Shown here: in pieces, positions 14,301-25,050 of the stretch
How the letters are laid out: the number at the start of each line of letters is the position of its first letter
Numbering within the stretch: the first letter of the stretch is position 1
DNA from: Cyanoderma ruficeps
Lineage: Eukaryota; Chordata; Aves; Passeriformes; Timaliidae
Length of the DNA stretch: 64,000 bases
Direction: 5' to 3'
Assembly: GCA_008694505.1 (NCBI GenBank)
Contig: VZDJ01007747.1
Span: 30,112,574 to 30,176,573, forward strand
Made by a program: the position numbers and the translations under genes
The notes under the pieces: generated by a model
Databases searched by the model: none
What the model was told of the DNA's origin: nothing
The model's input: the letters and a program-made list of their open reading frames with translations, nothing else

Positions 14301-16913
14301 TTAAATGCAACTAGTTATCATTTATTTTTTAAGTCTCAATTAAACACATATATTGGAAAAGATTTATGCCTTTTGCTAGAAAATGAAGAGAAATAGAACT
14401 GCATGCCTGAAAAATGTGATTGTCAAGTCACGTTTCCTGGTTGTCTCATACCTTCCAGAGTAGGCTGACTTAGTTTTTCTTTATGTATCTGCAAGTCAGG
14501 TAGAAGCAGAAATACAGAAGAAAATGTTCTTCTGAGGAAATGTGTATATAAGGGTTTTGTGGAGATAACCCAAATGTTTGGGATTACAGATATTATGGAG
14601 CAGTCTGTAAGTAGAAAGTGAGGGATTGTCCTTTTCTCCTTTCTATCATCTTCTCTCCCCATTCTGCTGAATGCAGAATGCATTCTCCTACCTTCATGCT
14701 GAAGTGAGGCATAACATCAAATTCTCACAGACTCAATATCCCCTTGTCTACAACTTCTTTCTTCTTCTGCACTGACACCTAATGTTCAGCAGCCCACTTG
14801 TTCTGCTCAGGGCACCTTCTAGGGTAAAAAAAAAATTGTAAGCAAATACTCTAAAAAAACTTGGTATAAGCTTTAAGCTAAAAACTTGACACATCTTCAG
14901 AACAATAGATCTACAACATCACTGCCTTAAAAGACCCTACCTCCACCAAGTTAGAAGCAGAATGGTTTTAAAGGTTTTCAAATGTCCTACATCTTAGGTG
15001 TGAAATTGGTAGTGAATCAGTTGGTGTGAATGATTTTATTTGAAAGGACATTGCTTTAAGCTTTCTAATTCTTCACATGCTCTTTGCAAAAATGTTTATA
15101 TAGAAGATGATGGCCTTTCCATGCTATGCAGTTACAATTGCTTCAACAGATCACTGCACAAGAGAAGTGAACTCCTGCCTAATGAAAGTTGGCCTACTTG
15201 GAGTTCTGCCAATGCCCTTTCGTTAAATGTAAAGTTCATAATATTAATCAGGCAACTGCTTATACTGGGGATCAAGTGAACATTTTCTGAAATTACAGCT
15301 GAGTTTCGTCAAAATGTTAGCTTTCCTTACCAAGTGCATTCAGAATGTCTGCTTGCTATCTCCCACTCTGACAACTAAATAACAAAGCCCATTCAGTAGG
15401 CAGCGTGCTGAGGTTTTACAGTGCCTGCAGCCCCAGCTGAAGGAACATCAGTACAAGAAAGAAACCACAACGACTCAGCCAAATTTAAATTCAACACACC
15501 ACAAAAAGCATTCCAAGGGGAAGACAAGCTGTGCCAGTGAAAGTGGGCCATGTATTGTAAATTTTGGTGGCAAAGAAAAAGCTTCAATTCAAGCCTCTCT
15601 GGGATACTGGCACTTGTATCTGGCGTGCTCTGCAGGGAAAAATGGCTGGTAGGTCTGTTTACAGCAGATTTACCAGCCCCCCTATCCCAAAACCTTGCAA
15701 CAAAGGCTCCTCCACCCTGGTGAAAGCCTTAATCTGCAGGATGCAGAGGATGGGCTGCTGTCTACTGAACAGCCAAGCTCTACATGACCAAAATTCACAG
15801 AAAAAGATTGCTTCTGCTGGTACCATCCTAGTACAGATAAGGCTAACCTGAAGAGTAGTTTCTAAGTCCTATCCTTTGTAGTATTCCATTGTTGCAATCT
15901 TCGAACCAGGAGAAGAAAGGAATTGCCAAGGCAAACACTGCCCTAGAAGTATAAAGATACATATCTTCTTGGTAGAACTGACATGCAGAAGAATAGGAAG
16001 CAGAATTGGGATTCAGAAGTTCATTCAAATATACTTCTCTTCCTTTCTCCTTGGAACATTATCCTCCCAGTATACAAGAGATTTCAGCCAGCTTCTTTGA
16101 TTCTCTCATCATTTCTGGTTCAGCTTCAGTTGCTTTTATTCTTCACAGTTCTCTTTATTTCTTGTTTCTTCCATTCCCTCTGTTCTGTAGGCACAAATGC
16201 CCTTTCCTGTCTTTTCCTACTGAGTGATCTTAAGCTCTCCTCCAGTCCACAACAATGGAATTAAAATAATCAGGAGTGAAACAAATTTTATATCTGACTT
16301 CTAGCAATCTGACCAGTTTATTTATGTGCTGTATCCCTTTACACATATATGCTGTCTGCTGAGACTAAAAACTCTTCTTTTCAGAGGTTCTGTTTGCCAG
16401 AGAACTAAGCATAGTTCCTATCAGTCTGAAGAATCCTCTCTAATTTGCTAAAGAAAAATGTCTGGGAAAAGTGTGTCCCTTAGTGTAAAATAGTCAATGT
16501 GAAGTTCAGCACATTGGAGTATACTGATAAGCTATCTAAATGCACTTGCCAAATGAGATAACTTGTCTATTGTAAGCCATCCAAAAATATTCTCATGGCT
16601 AGGGTCCCTGTAAGTATAAACATTCTGATGAAGCAAAATGATTTAGAGTTACAATTAAAAAAACTGGAGTAAGCAAAAAGATACATAGGAAACATAATAA
16701 TAATCCTATCCCAAAAGATTGTGCTATCCGAGGGGATCTAGAATATTAATTAGCAAGTTGTTGCAAACCTATAAAAAAATCACCCCATAATTACTCTGAA
16801 AAAAAGTTGCAATTTCAAAGCTACACTCCAGAATAGCACACTGGATTAATTATGCCAGACTGCAGCAATAACCTTGAATTAAAGCTGCAACCTTCTATTT
16901 TTAAGAAACAATT

Positions 16914-16915
16914 GC
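16914..16915 (-). other. Non-canonical GC splice donor of GBA3 exon 2
   Basis: On the minus strand the coding sequence ends CAGAAAG, exactly where the homologous human frame leaves the exon, and the next bases are GCAATT. Exonic AG (from AAAG) followed by GCAA fits the accepted GC-AG minor donor consensus, which normally needs strong matches at the flanking bases. Reading through would give NCFLK and no homology. It could also be a mutated GT donor in a decaying gene. Confidence 0.6.
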
Positions 16916-17143
16916 CTTTCTGGTTGATGAAACCTGTCGTCCCATCAGGTAACAGACGTGACCAGGAAAGAGAAAAGCAATAATGAGTCAATCCAAGCTG
17001 TTTGATACATTTCAAATCTTCCTCCCACAGAGTGTAGCTGCCACAAGCTACATCACCAGTCTGGTTCTTGAAAACTCGATCTCCTCCCTGATGGGTGAAT
17101 ATGTCCCAGACATTAGGGCCCTTTCCATCTGCATTCCAGCCTC
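16916..17143 (-). CDS. GBA3: GBA3-like cytosolic beta-glucosidase, coding exon 2
   Basis: This 228-bp exon encodes about 76 residues, matching roughly residues 20-96 of the GH1 cytosolic beta-glucosidase. The enzyme hydrolyses beta-D-glucosides and related xenobiotic or sphingolipid glycosides in the cytosol. Visible family segments are [71 protein letters not shown]. The frame is open throughout. The acceptor is a tract 'tttgtttttcaagcag' followed by the exon; the exon enters and leaves in phase 1, compatible with exon 1. Oddities: the motif usually HYRFSxSW reads HYCFSLSW (codon at 16977-16979, consistent with CGC to TGC), and the donor is AAAG then GC instead of GT. Recognition of the family is very secure. 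Whether the gene is functional is not. Confidence 0.93.
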
Positions 17144-18242
17144 CTGCTTGAAAAACAAAACTTGGTCATTACACTTTTGACATCAAAAAACATATGTTGC
17201 AAGTAAAATAATTTATCACAAAGTAGGTGCAAATCCCTGAAAATCCAATGGGTAAATTGAGAAGTATTCTCTACACACTCCTTATATTATTTAAAGTAAC
17301 TAGGAACTTTCAAACATTAATATACATTTGCATTAAGTTTTGCATTTATTCATATTTTACTTGCTGTTAATTATTTGAAAATTCTGTTTGAAAAAAAACC
17401 CCATTCAGACTTCTAACACTCTTCATATTTCCTTAGCCAAAAATCAGATGTTTGCCACTCTTGAGATACTACAGGTTTTCACAAAGGGTATTTTCTAATG
17501 CAACTTCCATCCATAAATGTAAAAGATCAGTCCATATCAAAGAAAGCCTTTAGGGTATGAGAAATACATCCAACAAATAGGCACTTATGGCTTTCAGGAT
17601 GTCCTTTGAAAATCTTGACAGTTTGTTAAAAAGAAAGGAATGCCATTATGAGCCATGGCCCTAGGCATATACAAACTGAATTAATAACACAGCTCTACAA
17701 AACTTCTGCTTTTTGTTTAGCCAGACATTCAGAGAAATTAATTTTGAATGTTCAAAAGCACTGCACCATTTCCCCCAAACTTTCAGAGTTTTAGGATATT
17801 TCTTCACAATTCTAAAATTGAGATACACAGATTACCATTAAAATATTCAAAATTTAGCTGTTGTCGGAGATCTAACAACATAAAATATTTGATTTGAATA
17901 AATGCACCTCTTCATTACAAGTTTCTTTGTCTTTCCTGAGCCATGCTATAGCTGAAGAAAATATCACTCTTTTTTTGTGGAGGGCTCTGTAAACTTACTT
18001 CCCTCTGTAAACCCCTGTAATATGTGATTTAATCATAAAATTGCAATTAACCTCAAAAGGGCCACCCTCATTAACCACCATGATTTTTCAGACTCCCAGT
18101 GAATGCACTATTTCAGCGTTATTCTTTAAAAACTAAAATGACATTGTGTGTTAAAATTATGTATAAATTAAATATCAGTTGGGTTATAAGATTAATAACT
18201 ATATAATAGCTACATATCAATCCTCAATAAAAGTGTTTTAAT

Positions 18243-18400
18243 AATCAATTAGTATCATAGAAATTAGAGATGGAGGAGAACTATTAGGAGGTCATTGAGT
18301 CCATCCCCTGCCAATGCAAGATTGCTCCCTTAAGTATATTCAGTACTTAATATACATCTGTCTTATTAAATCTAAGTTTAATGCAAGGTTAAGCATATTG
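18243..18400 (-). mobile_element. Ancient CR1-type LINE, extreme 3' end
   Basis: On the plus strand the sequence starts 'tatcatagaaattagagatg' and continues 'aggaggtcattgagtccatc', 'ccctgccaatgcaagattg' and 'agtatattcagtactt'. This is the reverse complement of the terminal part of old CR1 copies, including their 3' 'atcatagaa' end. Only about 160 bp remain. It lies inside GBA3 intron 1 in the same orientation as the gene. Confidence 0.75.
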
Positions 18401-20534
18401 AAGACACTTAATTTAAAGCATTACTAAAACCTGTAATATCACTTCTATAACCTACCTTTTCAGAGATCATTGTCACATTTCATGGTCTTTACAGAATTTT
18501 ATTGCAGCACACGAACACTCATACATCTACATTTGGTTGGTCAGTAAATTAAATTTTACATGGGACAACCTTCAAAGTAGGTCAAATTTTAGATCCAGAC
18601 AGTTTGAGTTGTTCTTAAGCTCAGATTTTATGATAGACTTGGTGTTCTGTCTGTGCTCTCTTCAGAAAAATACAATACTACAAATTTTCTATATCGTGCT
18701 TCAAATTTCTAACATGACTGCTGAAATAAATAGTCATCTGAGAGGAGTGCAGGAAATAACAAATAACAGTGATTCTTTGTTGGCACCTAGAATTTTGAAG
18801 CCTTTAAGAGCAGGCTTCCGGCACCATATTGATTCAATACAGGTCTTTTTTCAGCACGGTTGGAAAAAAAGCTGCCATAACAAACAGTTAACACACCTTC
18901 AGCCAAGAATCCTCATCTAGAGCAGAGGCTGAATGATCCCTCTTTTTAGTCTGCCTTCCTCCAGCAAAGGAAGTGGGAGGGAGGAGGAGAAGCGTTTGAT
19001 TTTCAGCAGTCTAACAGTACTACTCCAGTGGTCATTAGCCACTGTAAAGCCCTGAGGGGGCTGTGGCAAACAGACCCACTTTCAAGCATTCCTGACACTG
19101 TTCAAAGAGACTTCTCTGTCCAGCATCGAGCATCTGAGCCACCTGATAAAGTGTAGGAAGGAATCCAGCCGAGGCAACAGAAAGCTCTAGATACACTAAC
19201 ACATCCTGCTGAGCCACAATTAGTCTGCAGAGAGCTCTGCTCCGCTTCAATGAATCAAGCTTGGACCTCTAAGCTTGCTCAGAAACTTCCATGCTACACA
19301 GCACTCCATAGTGTAGGCATAACTGGAGATTTAGTGAGCTTTGGGGCCAGGAAAGAACACTGATGAGGAACTGATTTTACATTTAAAGTACTTAAGTGTA
19401 AATTGTATATCAAATCAGCACATGACATGCCTTCAAATGAACAATATAAATTATTATGATACCTGTTCCCCATACTCTGCAATTATTACAACAGAAAGAA
19501 ATGCAATGCTTTTCCAACTAGTGAAGCTCCTAAAGCAGGAATATTTCTGATTAGAATATTTAAGTTTTCATGTACTTTTCCAAGTACACATTTCCTCTTA
19601 TTCATCTGTCCTTTAACCTTTAGGAGTGAAATTTTCTTGACCAGGTGTCTGACAAAAAGTATAATTTTGTTTGAATTAATGCAGTTCCATTATTTGGCAT
19701 ATGAAAAAAGTAAGAAAACCACTTCAACCATTACAAGAATTTTTTTTGCAACTTTTCCCAAAAAAATAAAAAAATAAGAAAAAAAAATCAAGCAGAGAGT
19801 TGAAATTTAGCATAGAAATGGCCCTCAGTAAGAAGAAGTGCTTTTGAATGTTCTGGTGCAAATTGATTTTGATTTGACTGAGTCATGAACCTTTGAAATC
19901 TGCACTTTGAGCATGCAGAGTACAATTGGTATGATTTTTTAGCGCTTTGAAATATACAGAGTGGAGAAAGTTCTGCTGTGCATAAATACATAGCTGACAG
20001 TAAAAAATAAAATAGTCTGTCAGCTCATGCCTCTTCCACTGTGTATCTTGTGATATGCACAGCAACTGAGTTTGGACTCTACAAGAACTATTGCTTCAAT
20101 CATGATGCCTCTAAGTCGGAAGCTGCACAGCCCCTGAAGCTTTCAGGAGAAGGAATTCCCTGTTGAGTTTCTTCCTTCTGCAGGAAAAGGGTCATTTGAG
20201 TAGTGTCTAGACCATATTATAGATTTTTTTTTTTATGTTTTCCCCGCTCAGAAGCCTTAAGAAAGTTCATTAAAAATACATTAAGGGAACATTAAAGTTG
20301 CACATCTAGCCACTCAAAAGGCAGGAAATTATAATGCACACACAATTCACATTTTAAAAATTAGTTAGAAGAACTATGTGCATTGCAGGACTCGAGTTAG
20401 AATCTGGCCCAGAATATTGATTCCCTGGGAACTGCGAGATGTGCAGTCTATTAGATGAAGTGAACTGAGCTCATTAAAAGGTACCGAGCATGGGCAAGTA
20501 CTCTCAATTTCAGCAATAACCAAGAACTAAAGGC

Positions 20535-20612
20535 TACATCCTCAAAGACAATTTAGGATCTACAACTCCCATTTAGGTACTGAAATCAATGGGACTTAAG
20601 TGCCTATATGCT
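20535..20612. repeat. Possible old sauropsid interspersed repeat
   Basis: The segment contains 'tcaaagacaatttaggatc', 'caactcccatttaggtactg' and 'aaatcaatgggacttaagtg'. It resembles a partly self-complementary repeat seen often in turtle and crocodilian DNA, built around 'tcccattgaaatcaatggga'. I cannot name the family, and the match is by memory of the motif only. Confidence 0.3.
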
Positions 20613-21275
20613 GCAGGGTATAATATGAGAAAATCGGGTCTATATGTATTTTGAAGGTTTATAAAGACACATTTATGAAAGGATAAAGTTTGGATGGGTT
20701 ATGGCTCTAGGTGTCCCTGTGTTTATGTGTTTACATTCCCTAATCTGCAACATATTTTGCTATTGTGCTGGGCAAATCCCTTCATCAGTCCATGAGACAT
20801 GACATGTCCCTGGGGGAAAGCCTCCACAAGTCCAACTGTTGACCTCTCAGTTCATTTTTTTTCATAATCTTTGGAGATTAGTTCCTAACCAAAGACTTCT
20901 TGTGAGTACCAATGTCTGATGAGGTAGTTCTCCCATCCAGTTTCAAAATAGCCAATAGCAATCTACTTGAACCAGCTCTACATAAAGAATATACACAACA
21001 AGTAGATGAAAAAATTACTTATAACTCCCCCCCACCTCCAATAACTAGTTCCATTTCCATTACCTAGCCATATTTCTGGGATTTGAAATATCTTTTACCT
21101 TCTTCTTACTCCTCAAGTCAGAAGTGTTTAAACAGAAGTTGTGAGGGTTTTTTCCTACATGGATTTACATCAGAAGTAGTGTCTACATAACAAGACAAAG
21201 ATCAAACACTCTCCTTCCTAGATCCAGACTTTTTGTTCACTTAACTTTAATACTTTGATAGCTAAAAATTGACAC

Positions 21276-21333
21276 CTTCAATTTGATATGCTGCTGTAGC
21301 TGCACCCCAAGCAAATCCAACTGGAAAAGCAAT
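21276..21333 (-). CDS. GBA3: GBA3-like cytosolic beta-glucosidase, coding exon 1 (start codon position reads ATT)
   Basis: These 58 bp encode IAFPVGFAWGAATAAYQIE plus the first base of a Gly codon, matching residues 1-19 of the human enzyme, which begins MAFP. The Gln of AYQIE is the family's sugar-binding Gln of subsite -1. The donor is GAAG followed by GTGTCA, and phase 1 joins correctly to exon 2 to give [14 protein letters not shown]. The expected initiator codon at 21331-21333 is ATT. Upstream in frame lie about 14 codons without ATG and then a TAA. The open reading frame therefore lacks a start here. Either translation begins in an unrecognised upstream exon (a plausible acceptor 'cgtctgcag' precedes the exon), or the start was lost. 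Homology is clear; function is uncertain. Confidence 0.88.
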
Positions 21334-24300
21334 ATCCTCTAGCACCAGCTGCAGACGACAGGTGAATACACAGCATTATGTGTGCTGTGGAGATGTTGGT
21401 TTCGTTTGCAGACAACACTTCCTGGATTGATCACTCTTCCACTCGTTACAAGCAGAATCTATATGGAAGACAAAAATAAACCCTGTGCAGCTTCACACAC
21501 TGAGGGGTAAACCATGCACTTTGCATATCTTGGGATTAAAGCGGAGAGGTTCAGTCAGCTACCAGTGCAAGTGGAAAATGCAGAAGTGGAAAAGAGTAAG
21601 GTGGTCATGGTAAAAGGGCTCCTTCTAGTACAAAGAATTAATGCACAAAACTGATCCTTCATTCCCTTCACTCGCCTCTCACCTCCCATCTCCCATACAG
21701 AGATCTTTGTAGACTCTCTGTTCAACATAATTCCTTTAGCTACCAGACAAAAAATAATTTCTAGCTCTTCCAGTAAGCTTCAAAAACCAGCAGCCCCTCT
21801 TCTTTTCTGGCAGCAAAATTAATTTTTTTTCCTCTTCCAACACCAAGAAAACTTGCCCGTAGTAGCTGAAAAAGGATATTTTTGCCATTACATGTTTTGC
21901 AGTGGAAACCAATGAGACAAGCAAGATTTGTATGGGAGTACAGACAGAACAGCTATCTTTCTCCTTCTTTAAAACCCCATGGATGCTCATTTTTTAAGAG
22001 CAGCAATGACAACCTTATGGCATGTGTGCCAGAATCAGCATCTGCAAAACAGCCCTCAGGTCTCTTCCTCTACCTTCTGTCAATGCTGTTACTGCTCTCC
22101 TGTCAGCAGACTGAAAAGGGAGCCGCAGCCGGAGGAGAGTCAGGTAACAAGTGGGATGGGTTGAAAGCAGTTTACTGTCCCTCTCCAGAAAACTGCAACA
22201 CCTGCCACACTAGATGGCACTACTGCAACTTTTTTTTTTTTTTTTTCTCTTACTGGTGCTTTTCCCCATTTATTATAACACTACATCCACACTGCTTTTG
22301 CTGAGGTCAGTATCGACACATACTGGATGGACTACTATAATATATGAAGAATATATGAATATATTCTTCTTTATTCCACTTACGCTCACTTGATTTTAAA
22401 ATCTTTCTGGGCGAGGATCTACTTCTGCAAAGCATACATGTAACTGACATTTTCTTTGATAATGAAACTAAGAAGCCTTACTATACAGAGGAAAGCCACT
22501 AATACAGTCAATGCACATACTTTTGCCAAGAATGCACACAATAAAAGAATCAACTTAGAAAAAAAATAAACTCCTTTGTAAAGACACAGGGAAGCTGATT
22601 TAATTCCAAAGCGAATATTGCAGAACCAGACAGTGCAGATGCAATGCAAAATAAATTGGGCTTTCACAGCAGGCATGTATTTCCTCAAGTGTCTTTCAGA
22701 GGAAAGGTAAAAGCCCCTTGAATACAAAGGAACAAAGGGGGAAATGAGGCACAACATACTAATTTGTTCCCAAAACACATCCTGACGCATGGTCTAGGCA
22801 AACATAGATACCCTTCATGTGTATTATAGAGATCAAAAATTGATAAAATTAACTTGTCAATGTCCTCTTGTTGATACAGCATTCTCAGGCTTTCATCTGC
22901 AAGATAAGGACAGTTAATGGTAAATCTCACCAAGGCCACCTTAAATCATGATTAATAAGTATTAATGGACCGGAGTAATAATGCTTATTTTTTACATCAT
23001 TAAATGTTACTGGTAAGCATCTTCGAAAATGTAAGCAACATTAAATCTTTTTCCTGAGAAAAATACAATTCAATTTCACAGGATATAGTAGGATATAGTA
23101 ACAAAAAAATCAAATTAAAAATTTATAAAAATGCTTAAGCATAAAAACAAGGCTAAAAAGTGTCACTGCTGATTCCCTATCAGGAATCAACAGAGATGGG
23201 TTTTGAGAGAGATTGAGGAGGAGGAAAACATTCCATAAGCAGTCTGGGGGACAGTGAATAAAATTTGCCTCAGAGGTTAAGACAGATTCACGGTAATGAG
23301 ATACCAGGTTATGTTGGATAAGTAGGCAGATTCTGAAAGATGCAGGGTTTCAAAATTCAGAGAAGCTATGCTGGTAGCAACTAAGATCAAACTTTTCTGG
23401 CAACCCAGTTTCTACATTTGTGATCCCACTTCTGGTTTGTATTTCTAGATTCATAACCCACTCCTTACTGCAGTAGTGTGACTTGAAATTAAATTTTCAC
23501 TAGATTTGTTGCATGGCTTCTAGGATGCACCCACCTTCTTACTCTGATAATTTTCCCTACATCTAACAAATAATCTGGCCCCACCATGAATTTCAATATT
23601 TCACTGTCCCACTGTTTTGTTCAACACATACAGGTATAAAACTTTAAGAGAACTGTTAAGCTGTATCTAGAGGAAATATTTTTCCAGACTACGTTTAAGA
23701 CCTTTACATTTGCACATATGGAAACAAATGAGCTCAAGCCAATCATTCATAAGAAAAAACAAGCAGTATCCAAATGTACTTGGACAAAGATTTTTTGTCA
23801 AGTCAAAAAAAAGCAGGAGTAATTGGCCCTGATAATACGGGCTAGCAACTAACTTCACAAAATGCAAGATGTTTTATTAAGATGAAAGAAGAACAGATTT
23901 TGGTGTTGGACTTTAAGTCATGTGAGGTTAATTACTATCACAGGAATTGTATCTTGTCAAAAGGAGATTCTCCTAACTGAATTGATGTTTCTTATTATAA
24001 ATATCTTATTCCTATTATTAATAGTATTTACTACAGAGTTTAGAAATTAAAATTTGAAGGGGTGGTGAAAATTAAAATCTTGTTCCTGAAATTTGACACC
24101 ATGCCTGGGCCAGTAGAAAGATATACCTTCTTTGGAAGCAAGACTCTATGTCTCTGAAACAGCCAAAGATAGAAGTTCATATCTTCTGTGAGTTCTCTTT
24201 GTAATTGCTACTCATAAATTTAGCTTCTCTCTCTGGCAACATAATAGAGCAGCTATTGAGAAACAAATTTACTAAAACACTTTGAAGTCTTCCAGACAAA

Positions 24301-24609
24301 CTTGATTTTTTTTTAATAGTAATACAAAATTAATGAATAGAGAGCAGAAGATATACTGTCATATGTCTGACTTTTAGCCATAAACTGTTTTCTTTAAGAT
24401 ATTTTAGCACTGGACTTAAGGTATTCTCAAATAAGTTATGGAGACACCGTGGCTGCAATAGAGAACTCATAACTTTGATTCTCTAAATTCAGCCTTAATT
24501 AGAAGCCTCTCCTGAAATGTTGATTAGCCTTTCTTCTCCCATCACCAATGTGTCAAAATTCTGCTCCCAAACTTAAATCAAATTGGAAATGAACTATCAT
24601 GTTGACTGA

Positions 24610-24649
24610 AATGAAGGGTGATGACAAACAATGAAGGGTAATGATAAAC
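24610..24649. repeat. Two-copy tandem repeat, 20-bp unit
   Basis: The unit 'aatgaagggtgatgacaaac' is followed directly by a second copy with two substitutions. It is a small local duplication in intergenic DNA, just upstream of a CR1 fragment. Confidence 0.85.
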
Positions 24650-24689
24650 AATAACTTAGAAGGGAGGCATTTAGTGCAGTACACAAAGA

Positions 24690-25050
24690 TTAGTATTACT
24701 TCTGATCTCATTTAATAGCTTCAATAATGAGCTAGAAGAGGGAGTAAATGGTACATTAATGAAATCTGCAGATCTATTAAACTAGGAGGAGCTGAGCACA
24801 CAGCTGAAAATGGAGAAATAATTCAAGGGTTCTTGGGAAGATTAGAAACACAGGCAGAATATTGCAATGAGATTCCATTTAGAAAACAGATGAATAATAT
24901 TTTGGTGAAAAAAATCAACAGATGGTAACAGGTAAAAATCTGGAGAGCTATAATGCTGGAAGAGATTTAAAATTAAGAACATCAGGAAAACTAGGCAGGA
25001 ATCTGTAACTGAGCAGTAGATATAAACTGTGAAATTTTGGCAAAACTATT
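24690..25050 (+). mobile_element. Ancient CR1-type LINE, reverse transcriptase 3' portion
   Basis: Translation of about 24730-24790 gives NELEEGVNGTLMKSAD followed by a broken frame. This corresponds to the CR1 ORF2 segment 'INDLEEG...KFADDTKLGG' that carries the reverse transcriptase metal-binding box; the box itself is damaged here. The following bases keep the order of the post-catalytic region, in a decayed state. The copy is noncoding. The family level is secure; the subfamily and the borders are not. Confidence 0.7.

Larger units (their letters stand above)
1..16915 (-). other. Presumed GBA3 intron 2 or downstream flank, no coding exon recognised
   Basis: This AT-rich stretch follows GBA3 exon 2 on the minus strand. 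I looked for later family 1 glycosidase motifs (the acid/base NEP or NEA region, the nucleophile TENG region, the DNFEW region) and found none. The long GH1 exons expected next should have left open frames with these motifs, so they are probably beyond the left edge. The human gene has a very long span, which fits a large intron 2. What can be recognised here is a CR1 3' end near 0.7-1.3 kb, a MIR-like SINE near 3.9 kb, an L2-like tail near 8.3 kb, and simple tracts such as poly-A at 1612-1627. A pyrimidine-rich stretch runs from about 7.5 to 8.2 kb. Nothing else was identified. Confidence 0.5.
17144..21275 (-). other. GBA3 intron 1
   Basis: This 4.1 kb intron joins GBA3 exon 1 to exon 2. It starts GTGTCA on the minus strand and ends with a polypyrimidine tract and AAGCAG, a GT-AG pair. 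It contains a short ancient CR1 3' end near 18.3 kb and a possible old sauropsid repeat near 20.55 kb. A somewhat GC-richer patch sits at about 18.95-19.28 kb, with 'ggaagtgggagggaggagg', and belongs to nothing I recognise. No further exon was found. Confidence 0.8.

Noticed and set aside
15393..15587. Minus-strand frame containing AHFHWHSLSSPW, recalling the GH1 'TLYHFDLP' segment
   Set aside because: The order and spacing of conserved residues do not fit, and neighbouring conserved blocks are absent.
18537..18920. A 127-codon plus-strand frame inside GBA3 intron 1
   Set aside because: No recognisable domain, and low-complexity AT-rich codon use. A chance frame.
22419..22790. A 123-codon hydrophobic minus-strand frame
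   Set aside because: Composition reflects AT-rich DNA read as Phe, Leu and Cys codons. No family pattern, promoter or splice support.
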